From contig NZ_JAIQDJ010000003.1 in NCBI RefSeq assembly GCF_020034655.1, positions 1 to 64,000 of the forward strand: a stretch of 64,000 bases of DNA. Reading direction: 5' to 3'. A program made the position numbers and the translations under genes. The notes beneath the pieces were generated by a model. The model was given only the letters and a program-made list of their open reading frames with translations. It was not told where the DNA came from and did no database searches. Shown one piece after another: positions 17,752 through 25,691 of the stretch (positions are counted from its first letter, which is position 1; each line of letters starts with the position of its first letter). This DNA comes from Thermomonas beijingensis (GTDB taxonomy: Bacteria; Pseudomonadota; Gammaproteobacteria; Xanthomonadales; Xanthomonadaceae).

Positions 17752-20562
17752 ATGCCAACAGCCAATCACACCAATACGTCATCACAGCATCGCCACACAA
17801 CATCGTCTCGCCTTGCCCCGCGCATCAGTGCTTTAGCCATTGCCTGCAGCGCCGTCTTGGCGCTTCCTGCGTTGGCTCAGCAAGCCGGCAACACCGATCA
17901 ACCACCCGCAAACCAGGCACAGTCTGCGAAGCCAAAAGCCAAAGACAGCACGACAACGCTGGACAAGGTGGAAGTGGTCGGCATCCGTCGCAGTATTGCG
18001 ACCTCGGTGGAAACCAAGAACGAATCCGCCTCCATTGTTGAAGCGGTCTCTTCGGAAGACATCGGCAAGCTGCCGGATATCAGCATTGCCGATGCCATTT
18101 CACGCCTGCCGGGCCTGACCATGCAGCGCGTGGACGGCCACGGCCAAGTCATCCATATCCGCGGTATGTCCGAACAATTTGCCGGCACCTTGCTCAATGG
18201 CCGCGAACAAGTCAGCACTGGCGACAGCCGCGGCGTGGAGTTCGATCAATACCCTGCCGAGCTGATCAACAGCGTCACTGTGTACAAGACCCCCGACGCG
18301 TCTTTGGTTGGCCAGGGGTTGTCCGGCACGGTGAATATGCAAACAGTGCGGCCACTGGATGTGCAAGGCCGCAAGATCGTGGTGTCTGGCCAGGGTGAGC
18401 GCAATTCGTTTGGCAATATCACCCCCGGCGGGCATGACTCCGGCTATCGGATGTCTGCGTCGTATATCGATCAATTTGCCAATAACACCATCGGTGTTGC
18501 GATCGGCGTGGCCCGCCTGAATGCCCCATTCCAGGAAAAGCATTACAAATCCTGGTGGTGGGCAAACACCACGCTGTGGGGCGCGCCACAAGGCGCCAAA
18601 CCGGATAATGCGATTGCTCTGCAAGGCGCCGAAGCCTGGGTCAAATCGCGCGACTCCAATCGCGATGGCGTGATGGCCGTGCTCGAGTTCAAGCCCAATG
18701 ACAGCTGGCACAGTGTGCTCGATGCGTATCACTCCAAATTCAGCCAGAGCGAATGGATGCGCGGCGCGATGTGGACCAATGATCCGTGGTGGAACAACGG
18801 CGCCGTCACGTATACCAGCGCTAACACCACCAATTACAACGGTACGCCGGTGGTCACCAGCGGCACCCTCAGCGGCATTCAGCCGGTGATCCGCAACGAC
18901 AACAACCTGCGCGATGACAGCCTGTCTGCATTCGGCTGGAACAACGAGTTCAAGACCGGGGCCTTCACCTTTGCCGCAGACCTGAGCTATTCGCGCGCAA
19001 TCCGCGATCAGTCCACGCTGGAAACCTACGCCGGCATGCTGGGTGGCTTGAATGTGGACTTCAACATCCCACTGACACCGGGCTATGCCCATTACGGCCT
19101 GCCGGATCTTTCCAGCCCAACCACCGTCTATTTGCGTGATGCGCAAGGCTGGGGCCACGATGGCCGCATGGAAGACTCCCGCCAAGTGGATACCCTCAAA
19201 GCCTTCAGGCTGTCCATGAATCAGGCGTTGGACAACAACTTCATATCCAGCTACGACATCGGCTACAACTACAGCCGCCGCAGCAAGAACAAGCAGGCCA
19301 GTGTGTATTTCGCCGACCTGCCGGGACGCACGCCGATGCTGGTGGATCCTTCCCTGCTGCAATCGCCTACCGACCTCGGCTTCGCCGGCATGGGCAAGGT
19401 GCTTACCTACGACCCGCGTGCACTGTTGAGCCGCTATTACCATGTGTACCTGAGCGAAACCAACGACGATCTGCAAAAGGATTACGGCATCCTTGAGGAC
19501 ATCGGTACGTTCTACGCCAAGGCCAATATCGACACCTCGTTAGGTAGCAATGTTCAGCTGCGCGGCAATATCGGCTTCCAATACATCCACACCAACCAGA
19601 AATCGAACGGCGTCGGCATCACTCCAACCGGTCCCGCAGATGTCAACGGCGTAGGTGCTAGCTACAACGACGTTCTGCCCAGCCTGAATCTGGTCTTCGA
19701 CTTCAACAATGGCTGGAATCTGCGCTTTGGCGCCGCCAAGGAACAGATGCGCCCGCGCATCAACGACATGGGTGCGTATGCCAACGTTGGCGTCAATGTG
19801 GGCAATGGCGTGGCCCAGTGGTCAGGCAGTGGCGGCAACCCGCGCCTAGAACCATTCCGTGCCAATTCCGTGGATCTTTCGGTTGAAAAATATTTCGGCC
19901 CAGCCAGCTATGTCGCTTTGGCTGCGTTCTACAAGGATCTGCAATCCTACGTGTACACCAGCACGATTCCATGGGACTTCACCGGCTACGAGTTCGATAC
20001 ACCAGTGCCACCGCAGTCCAACATCGGTACCTTCTCAACCCCTGCCAATGGCAAGGGTGGTTATATGCGTGGCGCCGAATTCAGTCTTGCGTTGGAAGGT
20101 GCATTGCTGCATCGAGTCTTGAACGGCTTTGGGATGTTGGCCAACGTTTCGTACACCGAGTCTTCGATCGACCCCGATGGCCCCGGCGGCTCAAGTACCG
20201 ACACCATCCCCGGCTTATCAAAGATCGTGGCGAATGCCACCGTGTATTACGAGCGCAACGGTTTCTCGGCCCGGCTCAGCGAACGCTTCCGTGACCCCTA
20301 CCGCGGTGAGTACAGCTACATCTTCGGCCAGCGCAGCTATCGCTATACCCGTAATGAACGCACACTGGACATGCAAATTGGCTACGACTTTGCCGATGCC
20401 AGCCGCTTGCGCGGATTGTCGCTGCTGTTCCAGATCAATAACCTCAACAACGAACCATTCCGCACCACCGTCAGCGATTCCAACGGCCTAGGCCTGTTCT
20501 TCCCGGAGGAATACACCGAGTACGGCCGCCAATATCTGATCGGCGCACGCTATTCGTTCTGA
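17752..20562 (+). CDS. TonB-dependent outer-membrane receptor (Xanthomonas/Caulobacter type)
   Basis: A 936-aa receptor. A signal peptide (ALAIACSAVLALPALAQ) is followed by a Gln/Ala-rich spacer and TTTLDKVEVVGIR, then the plug domain (SIVEAVSSEDIGKLPDISIADAISRLPG; IHIRGMSEQFAGTLLNGRE), and a long beta-barrel ending in the outer-membrane signature YLIGARYSF. The plug wording is typical of the TonB-Xanth-Caul class, often tied to plant or fungal glycans. It would import beta-glucan oligosaccharides using the TonB-ExbBD system. The ATG at 17752 has GGAGGGG upstream. A strong hairpin follows the stop. Confidence 0.95.
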   Translation: MPTANHTNTSSQHRHTTSSRLAPRISALAIACSAVLALPALAQQAGNTDQPPANQAQSAKPKAKDSTTTLDKVEVVGIRRSIATSVETKNESASIVEAVSSEDIGKLPDISIADAISRLPGLTMQRVDGHGQVIHIRGMSEQFAGTLLNGREQVSTGDSRGVEFDQYPAELINSVTVYKTPDASLVGQGLSGTVNMQTVRPLDVQGRKIVVSGQGERNSFGNITPGGHDSGYRMSASYIDQFANNTIGVAIGVARLNAPFQEKHYKSWWWANTTLWGAPQGAKPDNAIALQGAEAWVKSRDSNRDGVMAVLEFKPNDSWHSVLDAYHSKFSQSEWMRGAMWTNDPWWNNGAVTYTSANTTNYNGTPVVTSGTLSGIQPVIRNDNNLRDDSLSAFGWNNEFKTGAFTFAADLSYSRAIRDQSTLETYAGMLGGLNVDFNIPLTPGYAHYGLPDLSSPTTVYLRDAQGWGHDGRMEDSRQVDTLKAFRLSMNQALDNNFISSYDIGYNYSRRSKNKQASVYFADLPGRTPMLVDPSLLQSPTDLGFAGMGKVLTYDPRALLSRYYHVYLSETNDDLQKDYGILEDIGTFYAKANIDTSLGSNVQLRGNIGFQYIHTNQKSNGVGITPTGPADVNGVGASYNDVLPSLNLVFDFNNGWNLRFGAAKEQMRPRINDMGAYANVGVNVGNGVAQWSGSGGNPRLEPFRANSVDLSVEKYFGPASYVALAAFYKDLQSYVYTSTIPWDFTGYEFDTPVPPQSNIGTFSTPANGKGGYMRGAEFSLALEGALLHRVLNGFGMLANVSYTESSIDPDGPGGSSTDTIPGLSKIVANATVYYERNGFSARLSERFRDPYRGEYSYIFGQRSYRYTRNERTLDMQIGYDFADASRLRGLSLLFQINNLNNEPFRTTVSDSNGLGLFFPEEYTEYGRQYLIGARYSF

Positions 20563-20575
20563 CCCTAGGCAACCC

Positions 20576-20607
20576 CCAAGCGGCCCGCCCAATGGCGGGC
20601 CGCTTGG
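20576..20607 (+). terminator. Strong hairpin after the TonB receptor gene
   Basis: A perfect 14-bp stem (CCAAGCGGCCCGCC with its complement) and 4-nt loop, 14 bp after the receptor stop. There is no proper U tract, so it may be an attenuator or mRNA 3'-end stabiliser that lowers expression of the next gene relative to the receptor. Confidence 0.55.
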
Positions 20608-20639
20608 CTTCAACCTCGCAACTCTGTAGGGCCGCGGCC

Positions 20640-21530
20640 ATGTCGAAACCATCCGGTTTCATCCACGCTTCACTCCGGCAGCCACAAGGCATCTTGCGGG
20701 GACTGGCAACAGTGGCACTGGCATTGCTTGCCAGCATCGCCACGGCGGGCACCCCGGAGCCACTGCATGTGGCCACGTATAACCTGCGCCTGGATACACC
20801 CGTTGATGGCCGCAACGCTTGGGCGCAGCGGCGAGACGCGGTGAAAGCACTGATCCGCTATCACCGGTTCGATCTATTCGGCACCCAAGAAGGGCTTCCC
20901 AATCAGATTACTGACCTTGAGGCGCTTACCGAATACGCACACGTTGGCGTTGGCCGCGATGATGGCCAGCAAGCCGGTGAGCACTCCGCCATTTTTTACC
21001 GCCGCGCACGTTTCGATTTGCTTGCACACGGCGATTTCTGGTTCAGCCCAACCCCGCAGGTTCCGTCGAAAGGTTGGGATGCGCATTGCTGCAACCGGCT
21101 GGCCAGTTGGGTGCGCCTGCGTGACACGCGCAGCGGCAGCACACTGACCGTGGTGTCTGTGCACTTCGATCATGAAGGCCAGGTTGCACGCCGCGAATCG
21201 GCCAACCTGCTGTTGCAATGGTTGGCGAAACAAGACTCCAGCGACGCACTGATTGCGCTGGGGGATTTCAATTCCACCCCTGACACGATACAAATCCAGC
21301 GCATGCAGGCCTCGTTGCGGGATGCTCGCGCAGTGTCGGAGACACCACCTTACGGCCCTACCGAAACCTTCAATAATTTTGCTATTGGCAAAGCGCCTGA
21401 AGCACGCATCGACTATATCTTTCTCGGCCCGCGCATTCGCGTGCTCGACTACGGCGTGCTCACTGACTCCAATGGTGAGCGCTATCCCTCCGATCATTTC
21501 CCGGTTGTGGCCAGTCTGCTGATTGAATAA
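20640..21530 (+). CDS. Secreted endonuclease/exonuclease/phosphatase-fold hydrolase
   Basis: A 296-aa protein. A signal-like hydrophobic stretch (LRGLATVALALLASIATAG) precedes an EEP-fold domain with all expected catalytic motifs: ATYNLRLD (Asn), FGTQEG (metal-binding Glu), VHFDHEG (His), LGDFNSTP (Asp/Asn) and SDHFPV (Asp/His). These enzymes are Mg-dependent phosphodiesterases or phosphatases acting on nucleic acids, phospholipid headgroups or sugar phosphates. Its place at the end of the glucan locus suggests it removes a phosphate substituent or attacks fungal membrane lipids (inference). The start at 20640 is chosen over 20592, which lies in the preceding hairpin. Confidence 0.82.
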   Translation: MSKPSGFIHASLRQPQGILRGLATVALALLASIATAGTPEPLHVATYNLRLDTPVDGRNAWAQRRDAVKALIRYHRFDLFGTQEGLPNQITDLEALTEYAHVGVGRDDGQQAGEHSAIFYRRARFDLLAHGDFWFSPTPQVPSKGWDAHCCNRLASWVRLRDTRSGSTLTVVSVHFDHEGQVARRESANLLLQWLAKQDSSDALIALGDFNSTPDTIQIQRMQASLRDARAVSETPPYGPTETFNNFAIGKAPEARIDYIFLGPRIRVLDYGVLTDSNGERYPSDHFPVVASLLIE

Positions 21531-21559
21531 ACCAGCGACATTGCCAACCTGTCCCCCGC

Positions 21560-21591
21560 ACGACAACGGCAGCCTGCGCTGCCGTTGTCGT
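21560..21591. terminator. Bidirectional terminator between convergent genes
   Basis: A perfect 13-bp stem (ACGACAACGGCAG with its complement) and 6-nt loop, midway between the converging EEP and S9 peptidase genes. Short U-rich flanks only. Confidence 0.65.
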
Positions 21592-21608
21592 CTCAAGGGG
21601 TACCGCGG

Positions 21609-23933
21609 TCAGTACTGCGGCTTGAGCTCAAATTCCTTTGGCGGCTCTGCGCCCAGCAGATTTTTCACGAAATAATCCCAGCGCCGACGCATCACGTAAT
21701 AGCTATCCGCACCGTAGCCGTGACGCGCCTTGGGCAACAGCAACAGGTCGAAATCCTTGTTGGCCTTGATCAATGCATCCACCACCAATAGCGTGGTTTG
21801 CGGGGGCACGTTGTCATCCATCAGGCCGTGCAGCAGGAACAATTTGCCTTTCAGGTTTTTCGCGATCGAGGCGTTGTCTTGCCCGCTGTAATTGGTCTTG
21901 CCGTCGCCTTTGTCTTCCAGCAAACCGTGGTAGCGCTCACCCCAATCGTCTTCATAACTCAGATTGTCGTGATTACCCGATTCGGCAATCCCCACTTTGT
22001 ACACATCGGGATAGGTGAACATCGCCGTGGCGGTGGCATTGCCGCCACCGGAATGCCCCCAGATGCCAGCGCGACTGGTGTCCACCCACGGGTAACGCTC
22101 GCCCAATTGCTTGAGCGCGGCCACTTGGTCGGGCAGGGTGTTGTCGATCATGTTGCCGTAATAGGCATCCTGGAACGCCTTGCTGCGCAGGGGCGTGCCC
22201 ATGCCATCCACCGCAATCACGATGAAGCCCAGCTCGGCCAATGCCTGGTGGTCACCGTGGGCCGGCACGAAGCTGCGCGAACGAATCGAACCCACCTGCG
22301 GACCTGGATAGATGTAGGTGATGATCGGATACTTCTTTTTGGCATCGAAATGCGAGGGCTTGAACAGTTGCCCATAGATGTCGGTTTTGCCGTCGCGAGC
22401 TTTTACCGTGAACGATTCCGGTGCCACCCAGCCGGCGGCTTTCAAACGAGTGAGATCGGCATGCGCCAATTCTTTCACTTGCTTGCCATTGCCATCGCGC
22501 ACAACGGCTATCGGCGCCGTGTCGATCTTCGAATACACATCGACAAAATACTTGCCATCTTCCGAAGGCGTGATGCTGTGATTGGCATCCTCAGGCGTCA
22601 GCAACTGCACTGTACCGGCATCCAATCCGACCTTGTAGTAATGCACGAAGTACGGGTCACCCGGCTCGCGACCCACGCCACTGAACCACAGCGTGCGTGA
22701 GGCTTGATCCAGATAGCCGATTTTGGTGGCATTCCAATCACCGCTGGTGAGCTGGCGCTTTTCTTTGCCCGTGCTCAAGTCATGCAAGTACAGATGGCCC
22801 CAATTGCTTTTTTGCGAGAACCACAAAAATTCGTTGCTCTCGGGCAAGTACCGCCATGCCACATTGCCCAAGGCCGGCGCGCTCTGGTACTGGGTGGCCA
22901 CGGTTTCGGTATACACGTCGCGTACCTTGCCGCTGGCAGCATCGGCCACCCGCAAGGTGGCGGATTTATGGCCACGATCGGTGCTGATGAAGGCCAGCGT
23001 CTTGCCATCCTTGGCCCACTGCACATCGTCCCAACCGCCATCACACACCACGTCATCGGCGCAGGTGGAGCGGTGCTGATCGGCCGGCATTTGCAGACGG
23101 ATGACCTTGGGTGCAGCACCGGACACATCGATGATGACGCGCTCGATCATGGTCACGTCCTTGTCGCCCACGAACGGGTATTTCCACTGCTCCACCTTCG
23201 GCGCACCCACATTGGTGCCGACCAAGGTCATGCTGCTGGTCTTGCGCTGGTCTTGCTGGAAGGTGGCAATCTTGTTGCCGTCCGGCGACCACACCAACAC
23301 GGCGTCATCCGAATGCTGCCAACCGGCATTACTGGTGGCATAGCCGTAATCGGGCTGGGCATCGAAGGTGAGCTGGGTTTCCTTGCCGCTGGACAGCTCG
23401 CGCAACCACAAATTGCCGGCACGAATAAATGCCGCACGCTTGCCATCCGGCGAGGCGGTGCCGGGTTCATCGCCAGACTTGGCGACCACCAGCGGACTGC
23501 AGCCGGCCACGTCACAGCGATACGCCTCGCCACCCATGACGCTGGTCACCCGCAGCGAGCCATCGGCATTGCGGCGAAAACTCAATGGCGGCAATTTGTC
23601 GGCCTGTGCCGGCCGCCCCTTGCCGCCAGCGGCCAAATTCATGGCATCGGCCAAGGCCTGCGCCTTGAACGCCGGCACCAACTTGCCAGTGGCAGGATCA
23701 AACCGCAGCGTCTGTGCCTTGCCCGCATTGCTCTCGCGATAGACCACGCTGCCATCGTCCAACCATGCCGGCGCACTCACCAGATGATCCACCAGCGGGC
23801 CGGTGCGGTCGCCCAACATGCCAGCGGCGCGCACGTAATCTGCGCGTGTGACCTGCTGCATCTGCGCCTGTGCTTGCCCGGTTGCGGCGCCGCTCACCAG
23901 CAATGCGCCCAGTAGAATTTGCTTCGCATCCAT
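21609..23933 (-). CDS. S9 family prolyl oligopeptidase / dipeptidyl peptidase IV-like
   Basis: A 774-aa exported serine peptidase. A signal peptide (ILLGALLVSGAATGQAQA) is followed by a DPPIV-type beta-propeller (about residues 60-500) and an alpha/beta-hydrolase domain with Ser628 in GHSGGG, the DD pair in HGLMDDNVPP and His738 in KARHGYG. It would remove X-Pro or similar dipeptides in the periplasm. The nucleophile elbow is GHSGG, whereas classical DPPIV has GWSYGG, so specificity may differ. The ATG at 23933 follows GAGGATCGGG. It is convergent with the EEP gene and divergent from xanB2. Confidence 0.93.
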   Translation of the reverse strand: MDAKQILLGALLVSGAATGQAQAQMQQVTRADYVRAAGMLGDRTGPLVDHLVSAPAWLDDGSVVYRESNAGKAQTLRFDPATGKLVPAFKAQALADAMNLAAGGKGRPAQADKLPPLSFRRNADGSLRVTSVMGGEAYRCDVAGCSPLVVAKSGDEPGTASPDGKRAAFIRAGNLWLRELSSGKETQLTFDAQPDYGYATSNAGWQHSDDAVLVWSPDGNKIATFQQDQRKTSSMTLVGTNVGAPKVEQWKYPFVGDKDVTMIERVIIDVSGAAPKVIRLQMPADQHRSTCADDVVCDGGWDDVQWAKDGKTLAFISTDRGHKSATLRVADAASGKVRDVYTETVATQYQSAPALGNVAWRYLPESNEFLWFSQKSNWGHLYLHDLSTGKEKRQLTSGDWNATKIGYLDQASRTLWFSGVGREPGDPYFVHYYKVGLDAGTVQLLTPEDANHSITPSEDGKYFVDVYSKIDTAPIAVVRDGNGKQVKELAHADLTRLKAAGWVAPESFTVKARDGKTDIYGQLFKPSHFDAKKKYPIITYIYPGPQVGSIRSRSFVPAHGDHQALAELGFIVIAVDGMGTPLRSKAFQDAYYGNMIDNTLPDQVAALKQLGERYPWVDTSRAGIWGHSGGGNATATAMFTYPDVYKVGIAESGNHDNLSYEDDWGERYHGLLEDKGDGKTNYSGQDNASIAKNLKGKLFLLHGLMDDNVPPQTTLLVVDALIKANKDFDLLLLPKARHGYGADSYYVMRRRWDYFVKNLLGAEPPKEFELKPQY

Positions 23934-24046
23934 CCCGATCCTCGTCGTGGTTCGCCCCTCGGCATCTTCCGATGCTAGCGCGCTCGCCGGCAGCGTGCCC
24001 CTGCCAATCGTCGGGGGCAGTGGGGCGGCGCGCTATCATGCCCCCG

Positions 24047-25042
24047 ATGGCTGCACTTCCCGAGTCCCCCCCGCACACTGCCTGCCGGTTGCATATCGAC
24101 TACCGCGATGTGCCGGCGGCAACCGCCTTGACCACGCCCGGCACGCTGGCTGTGTTTGGTTTTGGTGCGAACGCGCCCGCCGCGCCGACCGACCCGCGCT
24201 ATTTGCAGGTCGCGCTGCCCGCCTTGGGCCGCGCTCCGCTGGAGTGCTGGCAAGTGGATGCTGACGTTAGCCACGGCCACGCTGGCGACATTGCTTGGGC
24301 ACAGGGTGGCGGCCTGCAATTTGGTGCGTTGGAAATCGCCGATGACGGCGATGTTGAAGCCGCCGCCGCGCACGCCTATACGCGCCTGCGCCACTGGCTT
24401 GCCAGTAGCGCCTACGCACACCCGCTGCGGATCTGGAACTATCTGGATGCGATTACCGAGGGCGATGGTGATGCCGAGCGCTATCGCCGGTTCTGCGTGG
24501 GCCGCGCACGCGGGATTGGCCGCGAGCTGGCACCCGGCGAGTTGCCTGCTGCCACCGCCATTGGCCATCCACAGCGCACCGGCCGCATGCAACTGTATTG
24601 GCTGGCTGCGCAACAGGCCGGCACCCCGCTGGAAAACCCGCGCCAAGTGCAGGCTTGGCGCTACCCGCGGCAGTACGGCCCGCAACCACCAGGATTTGCG
24701 CGTGCTCTGCTACCGCCGTCACTCCGCATGCCACTACTGCTGTCTGGCACCGCTGCGGTAGTCGGGCACGCTTCGCAGCATCACGACTCGCTAGATGCGC
24801 AGCTGGGTGAGATTCTGGCCAACCTGCACAGCCTGATCGACACCGCCCGCCACAGCCGCCTTGCACTACCACCGAGCCTGGGCTCCGGCACCCGCATCAA
24901 GGTGTATGTGCGTGATGCCAAGTCACTGGCACAGGTGGACGCCGTGCTGGCTGCACGGCTACCCACGGTGCCGCGCATCGTGCTGCATGGACATGTGTGC
25001 CGACACGAACTGTTGGTCGAGATCGACGGCAGTCACGAATAA
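24047..25042 (+). CDS. xanB2: XanB2-type chorismatase (3-/4-hydroxybenzoate synthase)
   Basis: About 331 aa, in the chorismatase family formerly called pteridine-dependent deoxygenase-like. Recognisable segments are LAVFGFG, RIWNYLDAI, ERYRRFCVGRARG, NPRQVQAWRYPRQYGPQPP and LLLSGTAAVVGHAS. In Xanthomonas, XanB2 cleaves chorismate to 3-hydroxybenzoate (xanthomonadin pigment) and 4-hydroxybenzoate (ubiquinone). No pigment-cluster genes adjoin it here. The shikimate gene aroE is 3.5 kb away. Two in-frame ATGs exist (24038, 24047). The second is used because TATCAT (24034-24039) ends 7 nt before it, suggesting a leaderless mRNA; no ribosome-binding site serves either. The 25043-25238 spacer shows only a short hairpin. 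Confidence 0.88.
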   Translation: MAALPESPPHTACRLHIDYRDVPAATALTTPGTLAVFGFGANAPAAPTDPRYLQVALPALGRAPLECWQVDADVSHGHAGDIAWAQGGGLQFGALEIADDGDVEAAAAHAYTRLRHWLASSAYAHPLRIWNYLDAITEGDGDAERYRRFCVGRARGIGRELAPGELPAATAIGHPQRTGRMQLYWLAAQQAGTPLENPRQVQAWRYPRQYGPQPPGFARALLPPSLRMPLLLSGTAAVVGHASQHHDSLDAQLGEILANLHSLIDTARHSRLALPPSLGSGTRIKVYVRDAKSLAQVDAVLAARLPTVPRIVLHGHVCRHELLVEIDGSHE

Positions 25043-25238
25043 CACTGCGTATTCAGCAAAATGCTGCATGGCACCAAACTGCCGCTGTGACGGTCATCAA
25101 GCTTTGCTCGCTTGAGCTTTGCTGCGCGGACGGGCACACTCGCCCGGTCAGGGGGAATTTCTGACATACGCAGATTCCGTCGGAACCCGGCCAAACTGGC
25201 TTTCGACTCCATGCTCACGTCAAGGACGTTAAATTCAG

Positions 25239-25691
25239 ATGAAAACAAAATACCTGCTCCTCGCGGCAGGGCTCGCAATAGCCGGCACCGCGCTGGCTGG
25301 TGATCCCATTCCACAAGCCGCAGCTTCCGCCCCGTCCGTCAAGGTCGGCATCGACAAGGCCACTGGCAAGCTGCGCCCGCTGACCGACGCAGAAAGCGCC
25401 GCACTGGACGCACAAGCCGCCCAGCAAGGTAGCGACAACAATAGCTTGCGCGCTGGCACTCGCACGCAGCTGCCGTCACGCGCTCAGCGCCTGTTCCGCC
25501 TGCCCACCACCCAGAAAGAAGCATTGGCCACCGAAACCACCTACAACGGTTATTCCGTGATCAAACCACCGGCTGAAAGCCTGAGCGAGATGACTGTACA
25601 GAAAAATGCCGACGGCAGCCTGACGATCCTCGAAAATGGCGATGTCATGTCCGCTAAAGCCCAGAAGACCCCGGAGGCCGGCAATGAATAA
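25239..25691 (+). CDS. Small secreted protein coupled to the downstream metallopeptidase
   Basis: A 150-aa protein with a clear signal peptide (MKTKYLLLAAGLAIAGTALA) and an otherwise hydrophilic chain of unrecognised family; a segment DGSLTILENGD lies near the C-terminus. AAGGA lies 11 nt upstream of the ATG. Its stop overlaps the next start by 8 bp (ATGAATAA), so the two proteins are translationally coupled and probably act together. A role as propeptide-like chaperone, inhibitor or partner of the peptidase is possible but unproven. Confidence 0.75.
   Translation: MKTKYLLLAAGLAIAGTALAGDPIPQAAASAPSVKVGIDKATGKLRPLTDAESAALDAQAAQQGSDNNSLRAGTRTQLPSRAQRLFRLPTTQKEALATETTYNGYSVIKPPAESLSEMTVQKNADGSLTILENGDVMSAKAQKTPEAGNE

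Noticed and set aside
18100-19476. 458-codon minus-strand frame inside the TonB receptor
   Set aside because: No recognisable domain or ribosome-binding site; the receptor on the other strand is complete.
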